In this document: positions 12,034-23,204 of the stretch, piece after piece | How the letters are laid out: every line of letters begins with the position of its first letter | Position numbering within the stretch: the stretch's first letter is position 1 | Assembly (NCBI GenBank): GCA_949128115.1 | Contig: OX421968.1 | Coordinates: forward strand, 24,846,377-24,910,376 | Direction of reading: 5' to 3' | Source of the DNA: Anaspis maculata | Taxonomy: Eukaryota > Arthropoda > Insecta > Coleoptera > Scraptiidae | DNA length: 64,000 nucleotides | Notes under the pieces: generated by a model | Seen by the model: the letters and a program-made list of their open reading frames with translations, nothing else | Database searches by the model: none | What the model was told of the DNA's origin: nothing | Program-made: the position numbers and the translations under genes

Positions 12034-12556
12034 TTGTTTGTCTTCATCTGATATGCCCGGCGTCAGATTGTAGTCCAGTAAACGCATTCTAGCCACCTCT
12101 CCGGGACGTCTCCAGTTGAAAATCAGCAGCTTCAGAAGAATTGCAGTGTCAGTGCGTACCATGACGTAAATTTATAGCCATTTTCGCAGAGATCTTCGTA
12201 TGCATTTTTGGCGTTGTTGGTCAAAAACTGAGTGAACACGTCTTCGGTCGTGGGAAGTTCCGTTACAGATCGCATCTGTCATCGCTTAATGGTGATCGAC
12301 GCCGTCTTGGAGATTTAGTTCGAGAAGTCACGTCATGCAAGAACCTGAACTGTTGCAGAGCCTTATACGCTGGATCTTCATTGGACACTCCGGTCATTGA
12401 CATGGTAGTCCGTGCCGCGCTATCAAGAGTGTTTATTACGCGGCGAATAACGTTGGCGTAAGCGGGATTTTTGTACGTCCGGGAGTCGTCGTCATATACC
12501 ATGATATCCTCTTGGATTATTTTCATGAGGAGTTTGTACTTTTCACTTTTTAACAA
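12034..12556 (-). pseudogene. Zinc-finger/tyrosine-recombinase family, copy 3, middle fragment
   Basis: On the minus strand the fragment starts at KSEKYKLLMKI and holds TYKNPAYANVIRR, an ELPTTEDV motif and FNWRRPGEVARM. These correspond in order to the 23.7-24.4-kb copy (TYKKPSYSNVIRL, ELPTTEDV, FNRRRPGEIFRI). The RRPGE segment is the position of the first catalytic arginine of tyrosine recombinases. Two frameshifts, one before ELPTTEDV and one before the RRPGE segment, break it, so it is a pseudogene. It ends at a good donor (GTGAGT, 12033-12028). No zinc-finger or C-terminal exon of this copy was found nearby. Confidence 0.7.
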
Positions 12557-12558
12557 AC

Positions 12559-12790
12559 CCTTTCGCTGCGAATGTCCGATTTATAGGACGCCAGAAAATC
12601 GTGCCCGTGGTGCGAATGTCCTATTTTTAGAAATTCATTCTAGCGTCAATTGCGAACGTCCTTATATTATTATCCTAAGGTTCTGTAAATCGTTATAGGA
12701 CCCAGAATACATCTCTGTACTTCATTTGACTTCCCAGTTCCACATCTTAGACTCCCGCTGCGAATGTCCTGTTTTTAGTCAAAACAATCG
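12559..12790. repeat. Interspersed TGCGAATGTCC repeats
   Basis: Four copies of a roughly 22-base block around TGCGAATGTCCTATTTTTAG occur near 12564, 12610, 12650 and 12757, at irregular spacing. Role unknown. Confidence 0.55.
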
Positions 12791-12828
12791 TAGCAGCAGA
12801 AGAGAGGGCGTAGTATTCCAAGAGCTTA

Positions 12829-13064
12829 CCGTCAGTTACACAAAAAAGATAATCAGCGATCAAGGCTGATTGCAGATTAACTGAACTTTTTTCTGCTGAA
12901 CACTAGGCGATTAACCACAAAAAATGCCTGAAATCTGTCCTAGACCCATCATCTTTCCATTATTGATGGATAAACCAGCATTCCCATTGATCAGTCAGCT
13001 ACAAATTGACAAACAAAATCGCGAATCAAATAATCTCGTATCATCTTTTTTGTGGAACTCACGG
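12829..13064. mobile_element. Second, inverted copy of the 237-bp MITE
   Basis: Same terminal repeats and interior as 11490-11726 in opposite orientation. It is flanked by TTA and TCA, a possible target duplication with one substitution. Confidence 0.75.
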
Positions 13065-14089
13065 TCAGATGTTCTTTGAAATTTGAAAAAAAATTATTTT
13101 TTTTACTATTTTGGGAGAGAACAAGGGTGAATGTGGATGCTACTTGGGGTGCGCGTCTTGACGCGTCTCTTCACCATTTTATGCTGAAATGTATTTTTTT
13201 AAGGTACAAGGCGAGTGCTTGTGGATCAAAAAGTACAAAATCCCCATTTTATGAGCCCCCTTAATATTGACAGAATTTCATTTTTATGCCAAGAAGTAGA
13301 CTCCCTGAGTCCAAAAGCGGTCGAAATTATATTCCACTTTTTTATGAATGGCCACTGCAGCGACTTTCGAGAACTTTTCCAATTCGAATAAATTCGTCAT
13401 AACTCGACTTCTAGCGAACGCAGCACTTCGAGAATGGCGGTATCGTGACTCGCTAGCTCAGCCTAATCAAAAGTGCAACAGAAGTGGATTCAATGCGAAT
13501 CGTAAATGTTTGATAATCAATAATCATGATTTTGACCCCTCATATTTTCCACAGTTATTGACCAGTTACATTTTTACAAAAAGAAATGAGTTCGCAGACC
13601 TCGATTATGTCAGAAATGATACCCCACACATCCCTTTCGATGACCAAAATTTAATAATTTAGGAAGCCCCTATCGTAAAATTGACAGCTCTACATTGTCT
13701 CCCGACAGGCGCATCATTCTGTCAATGGCGACATCGTGATCTAGTTATTCAGAAATGACATCAACATGACTCGAAAGCGGTGTTTAGTGAGTGCAGCAAA
13801 AAATAGTCATGTCTCCCTTGTACCCCCTAAATCCCGGACCAGCGGGGGGTAATCGAAAAGAACAGCGGGCCAAATTATTCATTTTGGATCTAGGAACAAT
13901 TTTGCCGAAGTTCTTGTTTGTATCACAAAATGCATGATTGTACCAGATTATATTGTGAACCGCTAGTACTATCCAGACTACTCATCTCTACGGCATCGGC
14001 AATAAGTAAATTAAAAATTTCATAGCATTTCCAGTCCACGTTATCCATATTTTATTCTTGATTTATACTTAGGTTCTACTTGCTTTTTT
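13065..14089. other. Unassigned spacer
   Basis: No recognisable family. An open frame of 104 codons on the plus strand (13348-13662) has unbiased composition and no motif, and is not called. Confidence 0.5.
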
Positions 14090-14175
14090 ATGTAATATAA
14101 AAATAATATAATAATATAATATAATAATAGTATAATAATAATATATATTATATTTATATATTATATATAATCGTA
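14090..14175. repeat. AT-rich simple repeat (ATA/AATAT)n
   Basis: A low-complexity run of AATAT and AT units. Confidence 0.85.
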
Positions 14176-14514
14176 ACCTCTTTTACCCATCTGGGTGTCG
14201 AGGTGTCGGACGCACCGAGCCGCTCTATGGATTTATGCTACTACCTACAATCATCTCGTTTATGTGCGTGTACAGGTAATGGAGCCCCCTTGGGCAAGTA
14301 CACTACGCTGCGTCCGCTCTCTTCGCGCACAGCTATCCACCAGTCACCCATCCAGGTTCTGGCTTCTGCGGGCGATGCTTGACTTTCGTTATAGTAGCCT
14401 GTATGCATATCCACCCATGCCGTACCGCCGACCTGTGGTATGTCGAATGTAATATAATATTTTTATATTTATATAAAAAGTTTCAATTTCATAACATTTT
14501 GATAAAAGGTAGGT

Positions 14515-15130
14515 ACCAGCATTTCACGAGCATTTTTCGATGCCGTGGTGAAATTTCCAAAATTCGAAAGTGGGGGGCTAACGTTAAGCTGGCCCCCCAA
14601 CTTCGAAGAGCTTTCATGTCGATTTGGGCCCAGCATTTTTTCGAAGAAAAAAAAACAGCATTCGCTAGCATTTCGCGAGGATTTCAAGATGTCGTCGTGA
14701 GATTTTTAAAATTCGAAAGTGGGGGACTAGCGCTAAGTTGGCCCCCCAACTTCGAAGGACCGTGTGTCGATTTGGGCCCAGCATTTTTCGAAAAAAAATA
14801 CAGCATTCACCAGCATTTCACGAGTATTTCACGATGCCGTCGTGAAATTTCCAAAATACGAAAGTTCCAAAATTCGAAGGGCTTTTGTGTCGATTTGGGC
14901 CCAGCATTAAAAAAAAAATACAGCATTCGCCAGCATTTCGCTAACATTTCACGATGCCGTCCAAATTTCCAAAACTCGAAAGTGGGGGGGGCTACCGTTG
15001 AGTTGGCCCCCCAAATAAAAATTGTTTTTTTGGCGAATCGGGCCGAGCATTTTTGAAAAAATACAATATTCGCCAGCATCTTGCGAGCATTTTACGATGC
15101 CGCAGTCGAATTTTTGAAATTCGAAAATGA
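14515..15130. repeat. About 150-bp tandem repeat, 4-5 units
   Basis: Units start CAGCATTTCACGAGCATTT and contain CGATGCCGTCGTGAAATTTC, GGGGGGCTAACG, GTTGGCCCCCCAACTTCG and GATTTGGGCCCAGCATTT. Spacing varies from about 120 to 150 through internal deletions. Each full unit has a G-run/C-run inverted pair (GTGGGGGGCTA... TGGCCCCCCAA) that could form a hairpin. The long open frames crossing it are products of the repeat. Confidence 0.8.
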
Positions 15131-16584
15131 GGGGGCCAACTTAACGCACCCGAAATACAGGGGTGCTCTAAACCGGATTGCGTCGGCTACCCCTGACTCC
15201 TGAGCTCAGTTTTAGTGGCGCATCCTACTCGCGATATACCCTGACGTTGGAAATTACTGTACCAAACATCGGGACAAACACAACAAAAATCTCACTCGTT
15301 CCACACAAAGAAAGGTAAAAAGTGTCAGATTGTGACCGATGCAGCAACCATGACGAAGACGGTATGACGACTATGACGTGTCATCGAGTTCTATGCTTGA
15401 AAGTTGGGACTGGTCCTTGGTTCAAAAGCGGTTCTCAAGGGTTGACCCAGACTCGTCGGAATTAAGAAGTTGCGGTTGGGCTGGTTCAGAATAAAGCCTG
15501 ACGTGGCCTAAACTGGGTCCTTTCTACAGCTGGGCTGGTAGCACGTACAACCATAAACTGCGAGCCTACAATGTTTGAATTGACGTCGAGTTCCTTTCTC
15601 TGTTGCAAAAACCTACTCTTTGATGGTGTACGGGCTGGCGCGGATTGCATAGAATGGTGCATATTATGTACCCAAAAAGCGGACGCTGAAAAATGTGCAG
15701 TTCAGCGGACGAAGGCTTCCAGAGGGCCGATTGAAAAGAGTTTCGAATATTTATGTCGTATCGACAGGCTTTCCTGCGAATTTACTTTCGGACGCGGCTC
15801 CGTGCCTCTAATTTCGTCAAACGCCTCGGCTTCAATGCCTCTTTATTTTCATTATCTCTTATCGCGGTACAAGAAGGAACACCGAAAAACTGCCGGGACA
15901 TAGGTAGGTACCTACTGCCACCGCATGGAAATTTAAACGCTATACAATTTCCCTCCAAAATATCTGTTGCAAAATTCCGTCCAAACATTGTTGTCTTCTA
16001 TCAACGCCAGATACCAGCCGCATTGATGCAAAGTCACTAATAGGAAATTTACCGTGATTTCTTTAGTGACAGCTAGGTTTCAGGTGAACTCAGAACGTCT
16101 TGTGCTAAAAAGCCATACCTGCATTTTTCTTCTGTGCTTTTATCTAGGTGTAGTGTAGGTGACCTTTGCTATGTTTTTTGAGATCTACAAAAATGGTCTT
16201 CGAACTGCGAGACCAGTAATTTAATCGCTAAGTGCAGAAAGGTAACTACTGCAAAATTTGTGTTTCGAAATAATCGATTAAAACTGTACAAGTACCAAAT
16301 CGTGGCTTCTTCGATTAAAACTGTACAAGTACCAAATCGTGGCTTCTATTTCCATATATTTTTCTGCACAATTAGAGATAGCGCTCACATACCAGAAAAG
16401 TAAATAAGCCGTTCCATTTGACCCGTTCATTTTCAAAAAATGAGTTTTTTTATAAATTGCAGTAGTTACGTTTCTGCACTTAATTATGCAATTTATTTAT
16501 AAAATGCAACTACCTGAAGCCAAAATAAAAATTTATTCAGTAGAACACGTTTTAACAATTTAAAATAAAAAAACCTAAACATTT
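15131..16584. other. Unassigned spacer
   Basis: No family recognised. A cysteine-containing open frame of 110 codons (15571-15903, plus) in somewhat GC-richer sequence shows no known motif and could be chance. A 37-38 bp segment (TTCGATTAAAACTGTACAAG...) is perfectly duplicated in tandem near 16272-16348. Confidence 0.5.
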
Positions 16585-17645
16585 TCCTCAATCTTCTGAT
16601 TCTTGGCTAGTTGGCCAATCCAAAATTTCTTTGTAGAAGTGCATATATTCGTCCGGAATATATTTTTCCACTTTACGAATGTCTTCGACTTTTTTGTAGT
16701 TGATGAGATTCTTATCCCCATATGCCCTATTTGGGGCAATAACAATCTTCGGCCTTTTTCGGAGAAAAACTGTGACATTTCTCGCTATTAATGAATGGTC
16801 TGACCATTACGATGCCGGGCTTGGATTAATCATATTCGAGAAATCTGGTTTTTCTGCCCGCGGTACTCCACGACCGGCAGTTTCTTGGCTGTAGCTTTTT
16901 TTGTAGTACCTAAGCCACCAGGCACTGAAATCTAGTACGTCAGTGGCACCAACTTTCTTAATATAAAACTTTTTTGTTTTTGATGATTTTCGCATTAACT
17001 AAATATAATCTTCGGGAAGGTACAATCGATCGTGCTTTTTCACTTGACGTTTTATGAGGGCAAAGTCCCTGTCGCAGGGTAGGAACGAGTGTCCACGAGT
17101 AGAAAAATATTGAAATATTTTGTCAAATCTCTTTACGTCCACAAGTGCTGCCAGGTAACGTATTACCGTATGGTTTTTGTTTTGTCCCGTGCAGTTATCA
17201 TTGGAAATATGCAGTTCTTTCACCCTTTGATCGATGTTGTCGCCAATTTAATCTTGTAAGAAACTGCAGATTTCATTCAGTGATTTTTTTTGCAATACCC
17301 TCGTGATATGTGTATAGTTTTGCTGTTTTCGCCGAGATTGTGGATACCGAATGTGTTTACCCATAACTGTCGGTAGTAAAAGATATTCTGTACAGGGATA
17401 TGGGGCAAAGGAAAATTTGACATGTAATCAAAGCAGATACCCGCCACGTTTTCACGTTGAGAAGAGATTTCGCTCACATCTTGTAGTTTTCTGAAGAATT
17501 TTTTCGATCTTTATGGACCAGTAACTCCGCCGCTAGTTCCCTTTTGGCATTATCGTTGTTCGCGTTCCTCAACAGTGCACCCTTTTCTGAAGCCGGTATG
17601 GCTTCAGGATGAGTTCCAACAGAGAAATATTACTGGTAAATTTCA
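16585..17645 (-). pseudogene. DUF7869-type transposon-like gene, frameshifted
   Basis: Read on the minus strand across several frames, the motifs of a family common in arthropod and other animal genomes appear in order: a lead-in KGALLRNANNDNAKRELA, then FDYMSNFPLPHIP, YYRQLWVNTFGIHNL, YHEGIAKKITE, the hallmark NDNCTGQNKNHT, RGHSFLPCDRDF, a WWLRYYKKSY segment, and KVEKYIPDEYMHFYKEILDW near the end. Frame changes near 17475 and 17270 and in-frame stops between segments show that it is dead. I associate the DNC-GQNKN and RGHSFLPCDRDF motifs with Pfam DUF7869 from memory. Its biochemical role is not known to me; repeat copies suggest a transposon origin. Neighbours give no functional clue. Confidence 0.7.
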
Positions 17646-17929
17646 GCAAAATATCTCTAGCCGTTTCAGAAATATCGCTTATCAAAGTTTCGTACGAAAC
17701 ACAAAACACCCTGTATCTTCGTAACCATTGGAGAAAATAAAATTTCTTCAGTGCATCCTTACTCGCCTCGAAGTCCTCTATCTCCCATTAGCCTATGTAA
17801 GGTCACTCATGAATCACCCTGTATATGTAGCATGAGGACTAATAATTCAACTGGAGGACAAAGGGTTTCTCCCCATGACAAAAAAAGCCTCGTTTTTTTA
17901 ATTGGGTTCTTCAATTCTTTAAATTCTTG

Positions 17930-18062
17930 AAACAGTTTTCACTCTCTTCAAAATTGAAAAAAGCTTCTACTCTCTTTAAAACTGGACTTTAATTCCTTGA
18001 AAAAGGCTTTACTCTCTGTAAAACTGAGAAAAGTCGTCACTCTCTTTAGAACTAGACTCTTT
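17930..18062. repeat. About 45-bp imperfect tandem repeat
   Basis: Roughly three units of TTCACTCTCTTCAAAATTGA type (CTCTCTTTAAAACTGGACTT, CTCTCTGTAAAACTGAG). Non-coding. Confidence 0.6.
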
Positions 18063-18164
18063 AATACACGTGATTTTTTCTGTAATTGTTATTACAAACA
18101 GTCGAATAGAAATAAGTTACGCATGTCTGAATTGATTGTTCTGCAACATAAGTAAGAAGGATGC

Positions 18165-18670
18165 AAATGAAAAATGCCTCTGGCTGCGTACAGCGTGAAA
18201 TGATGAAGGAGTAACGCAAACTATTGGTGAAAAGAAAACTTAATGAAGTGGTCAAAGTGATGAAGCAACATGATGAAGTAACACAAATTATTGTTAGAAG
18301 CGTAACATAATTAAGTAGTCGGTTTGAATTCAAGCACAGAGGGGTGTAGATTATAAGAATTGATGACTGACCCTTTGGCTGTGGATAGAGCAAAATAAAG
18401 TAAGATGTTGGATGGAGCAAAGTGATGAAGCAACATGATGCAAATTATTGGTAAAAGCATAACGTAATGACGTGGTCACTGAAATGCTACTTGTTTTCAA
18501 GCATAAAAGGATATACATATTGAAACAATCGATGAGCGATACTTTGGCACCTACCTAGGTGGACGTATACAAAAATCAACACAGCATCACGTTACTGTAC
18601 AAAAGCAAAAATCAACACCACATCAAGTTACTTCACAGCTAAAATTAACACAGCATTACGTTTTTACCTT
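18165..18670. repeat. Degenerate tandem duplications
   Basis: Blocks around GATGAAGCAACATGATG and AAATTATTGGTAAAAGCATAACG occur two to three times between 18190 and 18480. A separate 38-bp unit (AAAATCAACACAGCATCACG) repeats three times at 18570-18662. No gene seen. Confidence 0.55.
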
Positions 18671-18772
18671 ACCACAGTAAAAATCTGCTAAAAGGGATCA
18701 ATCACACATCTGATTATTTTTCACAATAATTTACGAAATAAACAGATCTGTGAGCGGGTAAGTTCTATATAT

Positions 18773-20165
18773 TGTGACGTCAAAATGTCAAGACTGCACC
18801 GGCAGCTCGCTGGGTTTTGGAACAGGATCGTAGGTTCCGTGAGATGTTAATTAAATTTATTTAAGGCGCCAATCGGGTCTTTTTGCGTAATTCTTTTGGG
18901 GCACCCGATTACCCTTCAAAGCCACGGTAGGCACACATGACGCGCGACAAGTAGTTCCACCTGACGGGGATTAGGCATAATGTACCTCGCGAACCTGGCG
19001 TGAGCTGTCAACTAAGAAATGTCACAAAATTTGAGGTTAATGGTGAAGTTTTATTTCGGCGTGATAATTACAATTTAACACAAATAATTGCACGGAGCAA
19101 GAGCGCTAATCGAGGCCTAGGCCCTCTGACAGGTAACTATTTTGTTTTGCGTGAAGGCGCTATTGCCAAACGACAGTTACAGATGTGGTCGATGGCAGGT
19201 TGTCCACCGGAGAGTGCGAATATCGCCGGTGCCCCCACGAGCCCTGGATGGCGAAAACAACGCTGTCGTTCACAGCTACACGCGGAGCCCCCCCTATTGC
19301 CCTGTGAAGCCTACCCCAAAGACACTCAAGGCTCCCACACTCTAGCCGACGGATTGACGGCTCCGGACTCACGTTCTACTGTAGTTCTACCTAACGTGCA
19401 CGTTCGTAGCCTACGCATGTGAACACGGTATGTGTTTCGTTTCTGAGCTCCAACCGTGTGAGTTACCAAGATTCTAATGAGCGGGACAACACAACAACAG
19501 GAACGGACTCACCCTCGGAACCGCTACAAAAGCCAATCCAGGAGCCCCCAAAGAGCGACCGAACGCTTCGCTGACGATGATGGGTGGTGACGCAACCTGG
19601 ACGGTGATGGTGTTGTTGATGTTCAATTATTTCTCAACCCTCCTGTGACGCTACGTCGAGGTGAGATTCAGCGCCGATTCGTGACACGGCACTATACTTT
19701 TCTTGGCTGGACAGCCGGTTGAATAGCCAGGGCAGGGAATGCGGCGGGATGCGACGATGGCCTCTCAGTAACGTCCACCATGGGACGGGCAACAAAATGA
19801 AGAAAACGAAAAAGTCGGAAAACCTACCGAGACATCGGATTAAAGAAAAGGTGAACGAAGTGGCATCTGACATACCTCGACTGATGGTGAATAGGTCCTT
19901 TAGTGTGGAGATTAAAACTATTTAGCGGATTAGTCGAGGTTTTCCTTTAAAACGAAAAATAAACGAAAACTAATCTCCACACCTAAAATGGCTACTTCTT
20001 TCGTGGCTCTTATCGCTTTTCTCATCCCACTTCAAAACTCCACAATTGACCGCGCATTCCCATTACCTCTCACTAGTGGCCGAAACCTCCATACACGCCC
20101 TCTGTTGACCAAAGCCCAGAGGAACCCATGTAAATACCCCGGCTTGTAAAATTCGAACCGTCACA
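18773..20165. mobile_element. Candidate solo LTR
   Basis: Begins TGTGACGTC and ends CCGTCACA, so it has TG...CA boundaries with a short inverted end. It is flanked by ATAT on both sides (18769-18772 and 20166-20169), as expected for a 4-bp integrase duplication. It is GC-richer than its surroundings and lacks any gag or pol homology. The open frame at 19000-19422 has no motif. The alternative is a TIR DNA element. Confidence 0.45.
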
Positions 20166-20341
20166 ATATACTTCCAAGTACTCTACTTCTTGGGAACTGT
20201 AAGGCTACTAATTTTGTTGCGTCTCAATTGTATGTGGAGAACAAGTGTATCGGATCCTGATGTTTCCTGAATATGAGAATGTTGTCTTCAATGATTGCCT
20301 CGCAGTCGATCAGGCTAGGTAGGCGGTGTTAGTCGAGTTAG

Positions 20342-20585
20342 TCAAAATTTTTCCCCGAACGCTTGAATCATAACATAAGGTTTCTCTCCTGTCGTGAAAA
20401 ACTTTACTGAAGGCCTTCTCCCTTTCCCTTTTGGAGATTGAAATATAGCAAGAAGATCTAGCTCAGTATCTTTTTTTGTTCCGGTTTCACCTTTTCTGAC
20501 CTTGAGGAATGATTTGCGAGTGTCTTTGTTCCAGTTCCACGTTTTCTGTCCTTGCGTGGTGAATTACGCCGCGTAGCTTTCCGAC
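20342..20585 (-). pseudogene. Copy 2, last exon (basic C-terminus)
   Basis: The acceptor TTTCATTCGCAG precedes 20585, and the exon continues in phase from the exon ending at 21068. It encodes an Arg/Lys-rich stretch (RKATRRNSPRKDRKRGTGTK) and then reaches a stop at 20458-20460. A run of seven T on the plus strand (20471-20477; seven A in sense) lies just before. Beyond it another frame stays open to 20342 with LDLLAIFQSPKGKGRRPSVK. A single slip at the run may therefore have truncated the product, or the first stop may be the true end. Confidence 0.5.
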
Positions 20586-21067
20586 CTGCGAATGAAATGA
20601 ACAGTTTTAGACTTGAGTACCTAACAGTATCTGAAATAGATTTTTTGGTAGATTAAAGTATTTCTTGAACGGTTTCTTATAATTAGGGCCATCTCATTTT
20701 CTTGAGGCCATCCTAACCTGTTCAACACGTCAACACTACAATACGTCCCTTGTGAATGCTACAAACTAGTGTAAAGGGGTGGAATCGATTTTATTTTCGT
20801 GAAATGATTTCAAGTTTTTTTTTATAATTCAGGAACCTTATGGCCTCTCATAAAAATATATGTATAAATCCCCCTGTGACTGCAGAATTCAAATTTTAGA
20901 GGTTAACCGGCGGGTCCACCAAAAATTCAACTGTCCTTGTAACCATGCCTATTTCATTAGATTCCGCCAATAGTAGCAGCGCACATTTTTTTTAAATTCA
21001 AATCATTGTCAAAATTGAAGTGTTCAATTTTCAGTGGAACACGTAGTAAAACTTTTATCTACCGTAC

Positions 21068-21226
21068 CTTGCGATGATGGCAGCCGGTCAAGAACAGAGG
21101 GCAGGTCAAGAAGAACCGTCAATGTTGGACATATGTTGGACTTTTGACCAACCCAATTGGAGTCACGTCTGATACTGGGAGACAACACATTGTACACCTC
21201 CTGCTGGGACGATGGCACAGGTGAAA
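21068..21226 (-). pseudogene. Copy 2, exon before last
   Basis: Bounded by acceptor TGTATGTTACAG (ending 21227) and donor GTACGG (21067-21062). It is open for its 159 bases in the phase set by the preceding exon (ends GCA G). The product is Ser/Pro/Leu-rich with no recognised domain. Confidence 0.55.
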
Positions 21227-21299
21227 CTGTAACATACACGTGATATGGAATTTATGGAAGAATTATTTCTTGGATCAAAATCAGTCACTTGTCACTTAC

Positions 21300-21466
21300 C
21301 TGCCTCAAATCTGACAGTATCTCGGCTACGATCAAGGTTTTTCTCTTTGGCGACGTCACAGGACTGCTGTTGAGTGTTACCGCAGGGTTCCGTATCGTCC
21401 GAGATTTCAATGTCGTCGAGGGGTTCATCGCCAAGGGATTTCGTGACGACGAGGGGTAGGGCGTCC
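21300..21466 (-). pseudogene. Copy 2, acidic-tail exon b
   Basis: Acceptor TTCACTTTTAAG precedes 21466, and a consensus donor GTAAGT follows at 21299-21294. One frame is open throughout and encodes PLVVTKSLGDEPLDDIEISD and then a Q/C-rich part. The GDEPLDD block closely repeats the exon at 22990-23104, suggesting exon duplication. Confidence 0.55.
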
Positions 21467-22989
21467 CTTAAAAGTGAACATTTTCATGGACCACGTGAAC
21501 TTCTTTTATTTTGATTCTTCTGAATTTTAAAGCATCACTGCAAAATTTGAACTCCATACGTTGAGTTTTCACCCTGCCACAAGGTCTCGAATGTCGTTGA
21601 AAAGTTGCTTGGTAGCATGAGTATTCATAAATGAGTATTGGTCTTCATTTCATACTTTTTTGTTTTATGTTAGTGGGCTATGCATTTGAACGTCACTTTA
21701 ACAAGTCACAGGCAAAGTGGGCTGTGTATTCTAACGTCACTTTCACAAGTCAAAGACAATTACTATTAGTTCTGGCCTGCGTACACCCTATATCTTTGTG
21801 GGTTTCAAGCAAGACCACAAGGTTTAGAAAATCTCAACATAAAATGGAAGGGATGTAACCCGTCAATCGATTGGAAGCAATTACGTCGTAATTAGATCCA
21901 TCATATCCCATTGGTACCTTTTCGGCACAAAAAATGTCGATCATTGTTGAGGGGTGTCGTGGGGGAGGGGGTAAGCTCGGCTAGGTGGTTCTCTTTGTTT
22001 TCCTAGCCATATAGAACCGATCACGACAAGTTTGATATCTTTTCCGACTAAACTCAATCTCCTGAACTCGAATCAGATGTGTAAATTTAGATGAAAACAA
22101 GTTTTCAACTGGTTAACTTGAAAAAATTTGCTTTCTTCTGACAATTTTGACAAATTGTTTTTTTTTTTCACTGTTAGAGGCTACTGTTATACGAAAATCA
22201 TCCGCTCAATGTATAATAATTTTGTTTTTCGAGATTATAAATTGATTTGAACCTGAGCTGGCCTGGCGTGGCGTCCACCAATGACCAGAGCACTGCATGC
22301 ACCTTCAAATGAAAATAGCTCAAACTATCGAAAAAAATTGTAACTTATCTTCAAAAGTTCGAGGATCTGGGCAGAATTGAATTCCCTATAACATGAATAA
22401 AATCGCCATGAATTACATTGCAGAGTTTTGAGTTATTTGAGAGGAGGGGATAGCAGTTCTCGTTCAAAATATAGAGTATGAATCCTGCCGAAATGTTATT
22501 TTCCTCCTTGAATAACTCAAACCTCTGCAGTGCAATTCATGGCGATCTGTTTATGTTATAGGGAATTCAGTTCTGCACATATCCTTGAACTTTCAAAACC
22601 TATCAGTATCTCAGGTCTCTCGTCGAGAAATTCACTGTACTAGAGAAGCTCTATGAAAAAGCACATTGTAAGTTTAATGCTTATACTTGTAATATTTTTT
22701 TAAGTCTCACAATGATATTTTTTTCCATGATCTCATTCTTTTATATCAGTACACACCCTATCTACCTTGATTATTCAACAATTATAACAATTTTTCAGTA
22801 TAATGACCTTGTTATAAAAAAAAATTGTTGATCGCATTACCTGATTTTGAACAAAATTTGAAATATCTTGTGGCAGGGTAAAAAATCAACTGGTGAAGTT
22901 GAAATTTTGCATAAAAACTCCTTTTTGGAAATGGAAACGAATGAGAAAACTTCGGAGTGACTTGGGGGAAAAATCGAAATTTTGACAAT
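21467..22989 (-). other. Likely intron of copy 2
   Basis: Non-coding between two acidic-tail exons. It holds the foldback at 22351-22600. The donor at its start is not clear: after DEPLV the sequence reads GTTAGGGTGTCC, which gives no phase-compatible GT. Confidence 0.4.
22351..22600. mobile_element. 250-bp foldback element
   Basis: Arms of about 95 bases are inverted copies (GAATTCCCTATAACATGAAT... and ...TTATGTTATAGGGAATTC) around a short loop. Non-coding. Confidence 0.65.
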
Positions 22990-23104
22990 GTAAGGGACAC
23001 CCTAACGAGGGGTTCATCGTGGAGCGATTCCGTGACTGTGAAGGGTTCGTCGTCGAGGGGTTTATTGTCGAGCGGCAGCAAGGGCAAGGGCCGGTTGTTA
23101 CCAT
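22990..23104 (-). pseudogene. Copy 2, acidic-tail exon a
   Basis: Acceptor TATCTTTTACAG ends just above 23104. The first two bases complete the codon left open by the recombinase exon (GAT G|AT GGT). It encodes PLDNKPLDDEPFTVTESLHD and DEPLV, two diverged copies of a D/E-P-L motif. The 3' end is uncertain. Confidence 0.55.
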
Positions 23105-23204
23105 CTGTAAAAGATAGCAGTGTAAGGAGTTGTCGTTGATGTGATTATTCAAGTTCATTTAAAATTAAATTCAGTCATGTAGGCAGGATTTGATAGACAC
23201 TCAC

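Noticed and set aside
14379..15056. 225-codon plus-strand open frame, and overlapping minus-strand frames.
   Set aside because: It is a translation of the 150-bp tandem repeat; the peptide repeats with the DNA and has no domain.
19000..19422. 140-codon plus-strand open frame.
   Set aside because: It lies in the candidate solo LTR, with no recognisable domain and no start or splice context.
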